Origin: an uncultured Coriobacteriaceae bacterium
GTDB taxonomy: Bacteria; Actinomycetota; Coriobacteriia; Coriobacteriales; Eggerthellaceae
Direction: 5' to 3'
DNA length: 37,712 nucleotides
Assembly (NCBI GenBank): GCA_902764575.1
Contig: CACWWI010000012.1
Coordinates: 1-37,712 of the forward strand
Position 1 is the first letter of the stretch; each line of letters starts with the position of its first letter. Positions 1 to 9,691 of this stretch are shown piece after piece. The position numbers and the translations under genes were made by a program. A model generated the notes under the pieces. It was not told the origin of the DNA. It worked only from the letters and a program-made list of their open reading frames with translations, and did not search any database.

Positions 1-550
1 TGCTACCGTCCTTGGACATGCCCGCCGTCGAGGAGGTCGCGGTTGTGGAGCTCGGTTTCTGCTCGGCTTTCCTCGTGTCGACGAAACGCACGTTGAGCTG
101 CTGCTCGTAGCGTTTCACGAAATTGCCGTTCTTGTCCTTGGTCGATGTGACGAGTTTCAGCTTTTGGCCGGCAACGATCTGGTCGGACATGAAGCCGACG
201 CGATTGGCGCTCGTCTCGCTGAGCTGCAATCGCGTGCCCTGAGCGTCTTCGGACACGAGGTAGCGACGTTTCTCGTTAGCGCCCAGGTTGTTGTACTTGT
301 CCTTCACGTCGAACGGGATGGTGATGCCCTTGCCCATGTTGGCATCGAGGGTGACGACCGTTTTCGTGACGTCGGTCCTCGGAATCGCGCCGCCTAGTTG
401 CAGGTAGACGGACTCGGCCTTTTCCTCGTTGGCTGCATAAGCCTTGGGCACGGTTGGGGCCATGCCGATCGCGAGGACCAGCGCCATGAGCGCGCACAGG
501 AACGTGCGGGCGTAGGCGGGCGTGCTCTTCGAATCTTCTGTCCTGGTCAT
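1..550 (-). CDS. Secreted protein, N-terminal part (cut by window edge)
   Basis: The reading frame opens at an ATG (complement of 548-550) behind an AAAGGA ribosome site and runs without a stop to base 1, so only about 183 residues are visible. The N-terminus is a clear signal peptide: a charged start (MTRTEDSKS), a hydrophobic core (CALMALVLAIGMAP) and a likely cleavage after AYA near residue 43. The exported part begins with a beta-rich segment (SVYLQLGGAIPRTDV, then GKGITIPFDVKDKYNNL) and passes into a Ser/Thr-rich stretch near the window edge, which may be a linker. I do not recognise the family. It is divergent from eno, so it has its own promoter in 551-745. It is probably a cell-surface or extracellular protein. 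Confidence 0.75.
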   Translation of the reverse strand, partial: MTRTEDSKSTPAYARTFLCALMALVLAIGMAPTVPKAYAANEEKAESVYLQLGGAIPRTDVTKTVVTLDANMGKGITIPFDVKDKYNNLGANEKRRYLVSEDAQGTRLQLSETSANRVGFMSDQIVAGQKLKLVTSTKDKNGNFVKRYEQQLNVRFVDTRKAEQKPSSTTATSSTAGMSKDGS

Positions 551-733
551 GCCCCCGTCCTTTCCGAAAGGAGTTTGATAACTGTTAAATGTAGCAGACG
601 AGTTAGAAAAAAGCGCCAGAATCCAAGCTGTTTACTAGGTTGTTTTTTTTGCATCGGCGTCGGTGGCCGAAGCGTGCGCTGTGGCGGTGCGTCGAGTGAT
701 ATGATGGTTTCGTTCGTTAACGTCCGAGCCTGA

Positions 734-2038
<1,305 letters not shown>

Positions 2039-2040
2039 TT

Positions 2041-2140
2041 TAAGGTGCGCCTGCCTACGGCAGGCGCAACGGCTCGACGCTGAGGGCCCCTGTGGCACCC
2101 GATCCCGGGACCACAGGGGCCCTCGCTGTCCTTGCGCCCA
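2041..2140. repeat. Structured repeat, copy 1 (double hairpin between convergent genes)
   Basis: This segment lies between the eno stop and the stop of the convergent cell-wall gene. It holds two hairpins. The first, 2047-2067, has arms GCGCCTGCC/GGCAGGCGC. The second, 2082-2124, has 14-bp perfect arms, and the 5' arm ends in CCCCTGTGG. The second hairpin is followed by the tail CCCTCGCTG, then CCCACATCG. The same order of elements recurs at 37407-37563, with compensatory stem changes. There is no long T-run. A role as bidirectional terminator is plausible from position but not proven. Confidence 0.7.
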
Positions 2141-2180
2141 CATCGGGCCATTCGATCAATTTGGGACAGTCGCTCGGTGG

Positions 2181-4235
2181 TTACTTCAGTACGGCGCGGA
2201 GGAAGCCTTGCCAGGGGGCGTTGTAGTAGTCGTCGATGCAGATCTCCTCGCCGGTCTGGTCGCCGGCACGGCCGTAGATACCGCCCGTTTCGGCGATGTG
2301 GGCGCCGACGTTCAGGCCGTTACCCAGGTACAGCTCGGTGTGTTGGCGGGAGTTGCTGTGGACGAGCAGGATGTCGCCGCGGCGCAGGTTGGACAGGTTC
2401 GTCGACCACACGAAGCCGTGCTTGGTCAGTTCGCTCTTCATGTTGCCGGTGTACACTGCGTTGCCCACGTTGAATCCGGCGGCCTTGAACGCAGAGATCA
2501 CGAACGACGAGCAATCGTAGTCAGGTCCCCAGCGAACGTCCTGGCTGTAGCCGTGGCTGTCGTCGTTGGCGACGTTTATGGCCCACCGCACGGCGTTCTC
2601 GATGAGCTGCGACACGTTCGGCGTACCGAGCTTTCCGCTGTCGTTGGCCCAGTAGAAGGTGTTGTCGAGCTCGACGACCGAATTGCGCATCACGTAGCCC
2701 GATCCCGTGGCATAGGCCAGGTAGCTGCCCTTGTCAGCTGCGTTGGTCGGCCTGATGGCGCGCGAGACGGCGAGCTTGCCCGAGGTGTCGACCCAGTAAC
2801 GTTGCGTACCCGGGTTCGCGTCGATGGGCGACTCCGAGGTAACCACCCAACGGCCGGCTGCCTTGTTGCCGGAGGAGTAGTAGGTCCACGACCCGTTCTC
2901 CTTGTACCATCCGGTGCGCTGCGATCTGTCAACGACCGTAACCTGCAGCGCCTCGACGCGCAGCGCGCGGCCCGTCGTGCCGGCAACGTCCTCGTTGTTC
3001 TTCGACGATTGCCAGCCGATGTTCTGCACGTGGCCCGAATACACCACGTCGTACTTGTCCTTGAAGTCGCCGGTGAGGCGGATTTGCAGCGCTTCCACGC
3101 GAAGCGACTTGCCGGTGGTGCCGGCCACCTGGCCGTTCTTCACCCAGCTCATCCATCCCTTGTTCTGCACGTGCACGCGGTACTCGATGTTGCCCGAGAG
3201 CGTGCCCGGCTCGAGCCAGAGGCGTATAGCCTCAACGCGCAACGACTGTCCAGACGTTCCTGCCGTCGCCCCGTCGTACCTCATGCCCTGCCAGCCTACG
3301 TTCTGCACATGAGCCTGGTAGCGAACGCTCACGAGGCCGTCGCCCTGTGTGGACGCGGGCTTGGCCTTCTCGCGCAGCTCGATCTGGATGGCTTCCACGC
3401 GCAGCGCCTGGCCGGAGGTGCCGGCCACCTGGCCGTTCTTCACCCAGTCCTGCCAGCCGATGTTCTGCACGTGCGCGCGGTAGAAGATGTCGTAGTACTG
3501 CGAGATCTCGCCAGTCAATGCGAGCCTGATGGCCTCCATGCGCAGCGACTTCCCAGACGTGCCCATCGTCGTTCCGCTGACCGAGACAGGCTGCCAGCCG
3601 ATGTTCTGCACATGTGCCTTCATCTGCAGGCCGCCCGAGTAGCCGCCGGTGTTAAGCGTGACGGTGAGCGCTTCCATGCGCAGCGCCTGCCCCGATGTCC
3701 CCGCGGTCTTTCCGTTGGAGACGGCTCCCTGCCAGCCGACGTTTTGCACGTGCGCCTTATACGAGATGCTCGGGCTGGCCTTTGCCGGGGTGCTCGCTGC
3801 TTGGAGGGATGGAGGCGCGGCCGTGCCGTTGCCCATCTCGCGGGGGTTGCTCTCGCTGGAGGCCACCAGCTTGGGGGTGGATGCCGTGGCGATTGTTGGC
3901 TCGGTGGGCGTACCGCCGTCCGTTCCTTGGACGCTGCCTTTGGCGTCTTCGTGCGTCGTCACCTGGGGAGCGCCCTCCTGGGACGGCTGGGTTGTAACGC
4001 CCTGCCCGTCGGCGCTTTCCGGAGTGCCTTCGGTCGGCGCGTTCTGGACGAGTTCGGTTTGTTCCGTGGGTTTCGGGGCGTTGTTGGCGGGAGCTGGGTT
4101 GTCCAGCTCGCCCGTCTTCTCGGCGCTCTCGGGGTTGGCCTGCATTCCGTCTGCGAACGCGCTTGCGGGGGCAATGCAGAGCAGCGCAATCGCGACGAGA
4201 AGGGCGGCGAGTGTTTTCTGCGTTGTTCGAATCAT
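2181..4235 (-). CDS. Secreted ChW-repeat NlpC/P60-type cell-wall hydrolase
   Basis: 684-residue exported protein. The start ATG at 4235 is chosen because it follows a GAGG site (6 nt spacing) and opens directly on a signal peptide (MIRTTQKTLAALLVAIALLC, cleavage near AFA). The frame is open further upstream but without signal-like sequence. A Pro/Glu/Thr-rich linker leads into six Clostridial hydrophobic W (ChW) repeats of roughly 50 residues, each built around HVQNIGWQ and AGTSGQSLRVEAI. A short segment like choline- or wall-binding repeats follows (GWYKENGSWTYY). The C-terminal catalytic domain has Cys575 in DYDCSSF and His632 in HTELYLG, with GRAGDQTG after them, typical of NlpC/P60 or CHAP-like peptidoglycan endopeptidases. 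ChW repeats are known in surface proteins of clostridia and Coriobacteriia. It probably cleaves peptide stems in the wall. Confidence 0.9.
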   Translation of the reverse strand: MIRTTQKTLAALLVAIALLCIAPASAFADGMQANPESAEKTGELDNPAPANNAPKPTEQTELVQNAPTEGTPESADGQGVTTQPSQEGAPQVTTHEDAKGSVQGTDGGTPTEPTIATASTPKLVASSESNPREMGNGTAAPPSLQAASTPAKASPSISYKAHVQNVGWQGAVSNGKTAGTSGQALRMEALTVTLNTGGYSGGLQMKAHVQNIGWQPVSVSGTTMGTSGKSLRMEAIRLALTGEISQYYDIFYRAHVQNIGWQDWVKNGQVAGTSGQALRVEAIQIELREKAKPASTQGDGLVSVRYQAHVQNVGWQGMRYDGATAGTSGQSLRVEAIRLWLEPGTLSGNIEYRVHVQNKGWMSWVKNGQVAGTTGKSLRVEALQIRLTGDFKDKYDVVYSGHVQNIGWQSSKNNEDVAGTTGRALRVEALQVTVVDRSQRTGWYKENGSWTYYSSGNKAAGRWVVTSESPIDANPGTQRYWVDTSGKLAVSRAIRPTNAADKGSYLAYATGSGYVMRNSVVELDNTFYWANDSGKLGTPNVSQLIENAVRWAINVANDDSHGYSQDVRWGPDYDCSSFVISAFKAAGFNVGNAVYTGNMKSELTKHGFVWSTNLSNLRRGDILLVHSNSRQHTELYLGNGLNVGAHIAETGGIYGRAGDQTGEEICIDDYYNAPWQGFLRAVLK

Positions 4236-4269
4236 GGGTAACCTCGCGTTTCTTAGTTCCATTTTACGA

Positions 4270-4275
4270 ATTATA
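4270..4275 (-). promoter_or_regulatory. Candidate -10 element of the ChW protein gene
   Basis: Reads TATAAT on the minus strand, 35 bases upstream of the ATG at 4235, in the divergent gap shared with moeA. No convincing -35 hexamer lies at the expected distance, so this is a match to the -10 consensus only. Confidence 0.4.
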
Positions 4276-4371
4276 CCGTTCCGATGGCGGCGCGCCATGT
4301 TGTGTATAGCTAGCGTTGCTTTGCTGTGGCACAATATCCTTTGCTTGAAATATTGTCGGAAGGGGATTGTT

Positions 4372-5634
4372 TTGGCTGTACCAGAATTGATTTCGCTGGA
4401 AGATGCGCGCGAGTTGGTGCTTGCGCACGTCGAGGCTATGGATGTGGAAGAGGTTGGCATCCTCGACATGATCGGGCGCGTTGCTGCCGAGGACCTGAAG
4501 AGCGACATCGACATCGCCCCGTTCGCTCATTCGGCCATGGATGGCTTCGCCGTGCGCGCCTTGCAGGTAGAAGGCGCCGCGCCCGACTCGCCGGTCGAGC
4601 TCGACGTGATCGCCGAGGTTCCGGCGGGCGCCTGGTACGGCGGCGAGATCGGGGACGGCGAGTGCGTGCGCATCATGACGGGAGCCCCGCTCCCCGAGGC
4701 CGCCGACGCCGTCGTCAAGTACGAGATCGTCGACGTCGTGTCGGGGGATGGCCGCGAGGGAAGCCGCGTCGCGTTCGCCAAGCCGGCAACCGCAGGTGAC
4801 AACATCCGCTCTGCGGGCGAGGAAGCGAAGGCCGGCGAGGTCATCGTGCATGCGGGCGAGGTCGTCCATTCCGCCGGCATCGGCTTTTTGGCTGGTTGCG
4901 GCGTCACGCGCTGCAAGACCCACCGCCGCCCGACCGTCGCGATCATCGCCACCGGCTCCGAGCTGGTGGAGCCCACCGAGGTGCCCACGCAGGGCAAGAT
5001 CCGCAACTCCAACAGCTATGCGCTGGCTGCCTGCGCCGTTGACGCGGGCGCCGTCCCCACGGTGCTTCCCATCTCGCCCGACGACTTCGAGGGCCTGCGT
5101 GCCGCGGTCGTGGCCGCCACGGCCGACTACGACTTCGTCGTCACGAGCGGCGGCGCCGCCAACGGCGACTACGACTTCATCAAGAAGGTCGTCGACGATG
5201 CGGGCGAGCTGCTCATGTCCACGGTGAACATGCGCCCGGGCAAGGCCCAGACGTTCGGCATCGTCAACGGCACGCCCGTGTTCGGCCTGCCGGGCAATCC
5301 GGCGGCCGCCTACCTGGGCTTCGAGATGATCGTCCGCCCAGCGCTGCGCAAGATGCAGGGGTACTCGCATTTCGAGCGCCCGACCGTGAAGGCGCGCCTG
5401 ACCGAGCTGCAGAAGAAGAAGGACCCGCGCCGCATCTTCAACCGCGCCACGCTCTCGAAGGACGATGCGGGGTATCTCGTGACGCCTGCGAAGAACCAGA
5501 GCTCGGGGCTGTTTGGACCTATACAGAAGGCGAACTGCTTTGTTGTATTGCCCGAAGGCGAGGCTCGGACATACGAGGTAGGCGAGTTCGTCGACTGCGT
5601 TTTGCTCGACATTCCTGAAGAGGTGTTGCTGTAG
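4372..5634 (+). CDS. moeA: Molybdopterin molybdenumtransferase MoeA
   Basis: Inserts molybdate into adenylylated molybdopterin, the last step of molybdenum-cofactor synthesis, in the cytoplasm. The 420-residue product shows the MoeA layout: an N-terminal part with APFAHSAMDGFAVRA, the segment ECVRIMTGAPLPEAADAVVK, a MogA-like domain with IIATGSELVEP and GKIRNSNSYAL, and the loop MRPGKAQTFG followed by FGLPGNPAAAYLGFE. The glycine-rich loop reads SGGAANGDYDF rather than the common SGGVSVGDYD. The start is taken as TTG at 4372, since the ribosome site GGAAGGGG (4358-4365) lies 6 nt upstream and the next in-frame methionine is inside the domain. mogA follows about 215 bp downstream, beyond an inverted repeat. 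Confidence 0.93.
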   Translation: MAVPELISLEDARELVLAHVEAMDVEEVGILDMIGRVAAEDLKSDIDIAPFAHSAMDGFAVRALQVEGAAPDSPVELDVIAEVPAGAWYGGEIGDGECVRIMTGAPLPEAADAVVKYEIVDVVSGDGREGSRVAFAKPATAGDNIRSAGEEAKAGEVIVHAGEVVHSAGIGFLAGCGVTRCKTHRRPTVAIIATGSELVEPTEVPTQGKIRNSNSYALAACAVDAGAVPTVLPISPDDFEGLRAAVVAATADYDFVVTSGGAANGDYDFIKKVVDDAGELLMSTVNMRPGKAQTFGIVNGTPVFGLPGNPAAAYLGFEMIVRPALRKMQGYSHFERPTVKARLTELQKKKDPRRIFNRATLSKDDAGYLVTPAKNQSSGLFGPIQKANCFVVLPEGEARTYEVGEFVDCVLLDIPEEVLL

Positions 5635-5651
5635 GTTTTGGCGGGCTGGCC

Positions 5652-5791
5652 GCTCTGCTCTGCGGTCGAACGGGCTTCGCTCGACGCGTCGTCGCTTCGA
5701 GCCAATTTTCCCGCCAAGAGCGGGCGGGAAAATGGGTCTCTCAGCTCCTTTGGCTTGACCTCGCTACGCCCGTTCGACCGCAGAGCAGAGC
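5652..5791. repeat. Nested inverted repeat between moeA and mogA
   Basis: A perfect 24-bp outer inverted repeat (5652-5675 with 5768-5791; the 5' arm ends in GGTCGAACGGGC) encloses an inner hairpin with arms ATTTTCCCGCC (5705-5715) and GGCGGGAAAAT (5723-5733). The whole element is 140 bp and has no coding potential that I can support. There is no T-tract after it, so a simple intrinsic terminator is not a good description. Confidence 0.8.
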
Positions 5792-5849
5792 TGCTCTTCA
5801 GTGCTAGAATCTATTGTTCGCAGGGCTCCGGGGGAAGGAAGGAATGGGA

Positions 5850-6326
5850 ATGGCTGAATTGAAGTTTGCTATTGTTACTTGTTCGGATACGCGGTCCATT
5901 GAGGAGGACACGGCTGGGGCGGCGCTCGAGGGGCTCATCGCGGAGAACGGATGGGAATGCGCGAGCCGCGTGATCGTCAAGGACGAGCGCGCCGACATCG
6001 CGGCGGCCATCGTCGAGGCCTGCGACACCATCGACGCCGATATCGTGCTGACGTGCGGGGGCAGCGGGCTCTCGCTGCGCGATGTGACGCCCGAGGCCAC
6101 ACAGGACGTCTGCGAGCGCAACGTGCCCGGCATCGCCGAGGCCATGCGCGCGCACAGCCTCGCCATCACGCCGTACGCCATGCTGTCGCGCGCCCTGTGC
6201 ATGCAGCGCGGCCGCCACATCGTCATCAACCTGCCCGGAAGCGAGAAGGCCGCCCGGGAAAACTGGGACGGCATCGTGAAGGCCCTGCCCCACGCCGCCA
6301 AGATGATGGCGGGCGGCGGCCACTAG
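5850..6326 (+). CDS. mogA: Molybdopterin adenylyltransferase (MogA/MoaB family)
   Basis: Activates molybdopterin by adenylylation before MoeA adds molybdate. The 158-residue product covers the whole MoCF-binding fold: start strand FAIVTCSDTRS, then EEDTAGAALEGLI, the glycine-rich substrate loop LTCGGSGLSLRDVTPEAT, and the end motif VINLPGSEKAARENW. The loop is usually GGTG(L/F)S, with SGLSLRD a modest variant. The start could equally be the ATG at 5844 (two residues longer). I prefer 5850 because the purine-rich site AAGGAAGG (5835-5842) is then 7 nt away. The pairing with moeA supports a cofactor role, although MogA and MoaB cannot be separated by sequence alone. Confidence 0.9.
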   Translation: MAELKFAIVTCSDTRSIEEDTAGAALEGLIAENGWECASRVIVKDERADIAAAIVEACDTIDADIVLTCGGSGLSLRDVTPEATQDVCERNVPGIAEAMRAHSLAITPYAMLSRALCMQRGRHIVINLPGSEKAARENWDGIVKALPHAAKMMAGGGH

Positions 6327-6350
6327 CCACAGCGGACAACCACAATATTT

Positions 6351-6391
6351 AGCGCCCCTGGAGGAAACTGACCCCCCAGGGGTGCTGTTTT
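6351..6391 (+). terminator. Intrinsic terminator after mogA
   Basis: Stem AGCGCCCCTGG (6351-6361) pairs with CCAGGGGTGCT (6376-6386), one G-T pair, and is followed by GTTTT. It separates mogA from alr. Confidence 0.75.
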
Positions 6392-6436
6392 GTCGTACCA
6401 TGGAACACGTGCGAAACGAGTGCGAGGAGAGCAACC

Positions 6437-7786
6437 ATGAGCGACTTGCCCAATGGGTTCACAGGGTTCGCGAAGCCCGAAAGCGATTTCGAATCGGCGG
6501 CTGACGCCATCCGCCGCCAACATGCGATGCCGGTTGATGCGGAGCCGCGGCATGTGCCGCAGTACACGCCCGACCTCGGCCCCAGCCGTAGGGAGCCTGC
6601 TGCCTCGTACGACGAGCACGCAGAAGACCTCCTCGGGGGCCTGTCGCCCCGCGACACGCGCTGGGCGTGGATGGAGGTCGACCTGTCGGCCATCCGCCAC
6701 AACGTCGCCGTCACCCGCGGGTTCCTCAAGCCCCGTTGCCGGATGCTCGCCGTCGTGAAGGCCGACGCCTACGGGCACGGCATCGTCGAGGTGTCGAAGG
6801 CGGTGCTCGGCGCCGGTGCCGACCGGCTGGCCGTATCCACCGTGCGCGACGGCGTGAAGCTGCGCGAGGCGGGCGTGACGGCGCCCATCGTCATACTCGA
6901 CCAGCCACCCGCAACGAGCATCCCGCTCCTGCTGGGCTACCACATCACGCCCGCCGTGCACGAGCCCGACTTCGCCATCGCCTATGGAGAGGCGGCCGAC
7001 CTGCACGGCATGAAGGCCCCTTACCACCTTGCGATCAACACCGGCATGAACCGCATCGGCGTGCACAACGAAGAAGCCGTCGCGTTCCTCGACCAGATCG
7101 ATTTCCACCGCGCGCTGCAGCTCGAGGGCGTGTTCACGCATTTCGCGACCGCCGACTGCGCCGAAACGCTCGACTTCCAGATCCAGGCGCGCCGCTTCGT
7201 CGATACCGTGTCGGCCATAAAGGCGGCGGGCTACGATCCCGGCCTCGTCCATGCTGCCAACTCCGCGGCGATATACCGGTTCCCCGACGTGCACTTCGAC
7301 ATGGTGCGTGCGGGTGTGTCGCTGTACGGCTTCCACCCCTGCCCCGAAACGCGCGATGTGGTGGACTTGCGGCCGGCGATGAGCATCCATGCGCGGATTA
7401 GCGACGCGCGGTTCGTGCCCATGAGCGAGGGCGTCTCGTACGGGTTGCACTACCGCAGCCCCGGCAGCGTGAAGATCTGCACGGTGCCGATCGGCTACGG
7501 CGACGGCTTGCCGCGCGGCCTGTCGGGCAACACCGACTTCATCATGGGCGGCCGCTACTACCGCCAGGTGGGCAACATCTGCATGGACCAGTGCATGTTC
7601 GAAGTGGACATGCGCAGCTACGCATCGCGCGACCGCGTGGACCCGCAGGTGGGCGACGAGGTGATCATCGTGGGGAGCGAGGGCATCGCCGAGGTGACCA
7701 TCGACGAGATGGCGGCCAAGCTCGGTACCATCCATTACGAGGTGGCCATCGGCTTCGGGCGGCGCCTCGAGCGCATCTACCTCTAG
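6437..7786 (+). CDS. alr: Alanine racemase with N-terminal extension
   Basis: PLP enzyme making D-alanine for peptidoglycan. The racemase core starts near residue 76 (WAWMEVDLSAIRHNV). The PLP lysine is Lys108 in VVKADAYGHG. Later come INTGMNRIGV, VHAANSAAIYRFP, MVRAGVSLYG, the catalytic-tyrosine region GVSYGLHYR, IGYGDGLPRGLSG and GNICMDQCMFEV, all standard for Alr. The protein is 449 residues, about 75 longer than typical; the excess is a low-complexity, Pro-rich leader ahead of the barrel. The start ATG has a GAGGAG site 8-9 nt upstream and no downstream start is better placed. A uracil-DNA glycosylase gene begins 17 bp after the stop. Confidence 0.96.
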   Translation: MSDLPNGFTGFAKPESDFESAADAIRRQHAMPVDAEPRHVPQYTPDLGPSRREPAASYDEHAEDLLGGLSPRDTRWAWMEVDLSAIRHNVAVTRGFLKPRCRMLAVVKADAYGHGIVEVSKAVLGAGADRLAVSTVRDGVKLREAGVTAPIVILDQPPATSIPLLLGYHITPAVHEPDFAIAYGEAADLHGMKAPYHLAINTGMNRIGVHNEEAVAFLDQIDFHRALQLEGVFTHFATADCAETLDFQIQARRFVDTVSAIKAAGYDPGLVHAANSAAIYRFPDVHFDMVRAGVSLYGFHPCPETRDVVDLRPAMSIHARISDARFVPMSEGVSYGLHYRSPGSVKICTVPIGYGDGLPRGLSGNTDFIMGGRYYRQVGNICMDQCMFEVDMRSYASRDRVDPQVGDEVIIVGSEGIAEVTIDEMAAKLGTIHYEVAIGFGRRLERIYL

Positions 7787-7803
7787 GGAAGGGAAAGCAT
7801 CCC

Positions 7804-8367
7804 ATGGCCACCAGACCGCATATTCCGCTCGACGAGCTGCGCGCGCAGGTTGCGGCGTGCCATGCCTGCCCGCTCGCGGACGGGCGGACGCAGACCGTGT
7901 TCGGCGACGGGAACCCCGACGCGCGCGTGCTCTTCGTGGGCGAGGCGCCGGGCAAGAACGAGGACCTGCAGGGAGTTCCCTTCGTGGGGAAGGCGGGCCA
8001 GAACCTGAACACCCTGCTCGAGATAGCGGGGCTCCAGCGCGAGGACGTGTTCATCGCGAACGTGCTGAAGTGCCGGCCGCCCGGCAACCGCGACCCGCGC
8101 CCCGAGGAGATAGAGGTGTGCACCCCGTTCCTGCGCGAGCAGACGCGCACCATCGATCCCGAGTTCATCGTGACGTTGGGCAATTTCGCAACGAAGTTCA
8201 TCTTGAAGACGGACGTCGGCATCACGCGGCTCCACGGCACGCTGCAGACGGCCGGCCGCTTCAAGGTGTTCCCGATCTACCATCCCGCCGCGGCGATTTA
8301 CGACCATTCCAAGTGGGAGGCCCTGGAAAACGATTTCGCAACGCTGGGCAGGTTGCTGAAGGAATAG
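7804..8367 (+). CDS. Family 4 uracil-DNA glycosylase (4Fe-4S)
   Basis: Removes uracil from DNA to start base-excision repair. The 187-residue product shows the family-4 pattern: four cysteines that would hold an iron-sulfur cluster (CHAC near the N-terminus, then KCRPPGNRDP and EVCTPFL), motif A as GEAPGKNEDLQGVPFVGKAG, and the C-terminal motif YHPAA. The start ATG at 7804 is preceded by GGGAAGGGAAA and gives the usual length; the frame is open further upstream only because it overlaps alr in another frame. It sits 17 bp after alr and 45 bp before folC, probably in one transcript. Confidence 0.93.
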   Translation: MATRPHIPLDELRAQVAACHACPLADGRTQTVFGDGNPDARVLFVGEAPGKNEDLQGVPFVGKAGQNLNTLLEIAGLQREDVFIANVLKCRPPGNRDPRPEEIEVCTPFLREQTRTIDPEFIVTLGNFATKFILKTDVGITRLHGTLQTAGRFKVFPIYHPAAAIYDHSKWEALENDFATLGRLLKE

Positions 8368-8412
8368 CGTTCGCCCCTCGGCAGCCATCCCGCGAACGAT
8401 TGCAGGAGGAAC

Positions 8413-9691
8413 ATGAACATGGCCGAATTCGACCCGATTGCCTATATCAACGAACCGCGCTGGCAACAGGTGCGGATGGGCCTGGAGCGCACGGTCGAGC
8501 TGCTCGACCGCATGGGGCGCCCCCAGGACAAGTTGAAGTTCGTGCACGTGGCGGGCACGAACGGCAAGGGCTCGACCTGTGCGTACATCGCGAGCGTGCT
8601 GCAGGAGGCGGGATACCGCACCGGGCTGTTCACAAGCCCGTACATCATCCAGTTCGAGGAGCGCATCCGCGTGGACGGCGCCAACATCTCCTCGGAGGAC
8701 TTGCTCGACGTGACGCTGTTCGTGCGCCGGCATGCCGAGGCCATGGCGGAGGAAATCGGGGAGCATCCGACCGAGTTCGAGCTCATGACCGCAGTGGCTT
8801 TCGAATATTTCGCGCGAAGCGGATGCGACATCGTCGTCTGCGAGGTGGGCCTCGGCGGCCGCCTGGACTCCACGAACATCATCGAGGCCCCCGAAGCGTG
8901 CGTGATCGTGCGGATCGGGCTTGACCATACCGATTTACTCGGCGATACGCCCGAAGCCATCGCGCACGAGAAGGCGGGCATTGTGAAAGCGGGCACGACG
9001 GTCGTCTCGTACCCCCAGGACGACGAGAGCGTCATGGGGGTCATACGGTCTACGGCTGACGAGCACGGATGCCCCCTGCTCGTCCCCGATTTCTCCCAGC
9101 TCGATATACTGGCGCCCGTTCACGTATCGGGGAACGTCCTACACGACGCGCCTGCTCGGAAGCTATCAGCCGTTCAACGCCGCGCTGGCCATCGAGGCGA
9201 TTCAGGCTTTGGTGGGCAGGGGCTGGAACATCTCGGAAGAGGATATCGTGCGCGGGGTCGCCGAAACGAGCTGGCCCGGCCGCTTCGAGGTCGTGACCGC
9301 GGGGCCTCCCGCCGTCATCGTGGACGGCGGGCACAACCCGCAGGGCGCCAAGGTGCTCGCGGAGAGCCTGAGCGACGTGTTCCCCGACGAGCGCATCGTG
9401 TTCCTCATGAGCGTGCTCGCCGACAAGGACTACCGGTCGATGATCCGCGCCGTCGCTCCCCTGGGGTCGGCGTGGGTGTGCGTGACGTCCCCGAACGCCC
9501 CGCGGGCGCTCTCGGGCGACGACCTGGCGCGCGCCGTGCGCGACGAAGTGGCCTCCGACGAGGTGGCGGTCGAGGTGGCCCCCGGGTTCTCCGATGCAAT
9601 GAAGAGGGCCCGCCAGTTGGCGGGCCCTGCAGGTGTGGTATGCGCGTTCGGCAGCCTGTACTCGATTGCCGAGATCAGGAAAGCGCTCTAG
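8413..9691 (+). pseudogene. folC: Folylpolyglutamate/dihydrofolate synthase, frame disrupted
   Basis: FolC adds glutamate to dihydropteroate or folates. The first frame (8413 to about 9117) has the P-loop VAGTNGKGST, then GLFTSPYIIQFEERIRVDG, CEVGLGGRLDSTN and LDHTDLLGDTPEAIAHEKAG. The second frame, from about 9119, continues the same protein: FTYRGTSYTTRLLGSYQPFN, then WPGRFEVV, VDGGHNPQGAKVL and VCAFGSLYSIAEIRKAL, ending in TAG at 9689-9691. Joined, they give about 425 residues, the normal length, so nothing but the frame is lost. The break fits one extra base near 9118 (or two missing). Two starts are possible, ATG 8413 or ATG 8419, after AGGAGG. The stop overlaps the convergent acpP stop by 4 bp. 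Real mutation and sequence error cannot be told apart here. Confidence 0.88.

Noticed and set aside
4221-4240. tRNA T-arm-like GTTCGAATC
   Set aside because: It lies in the start region of the ChW protein gene with no cloverleaf around it.
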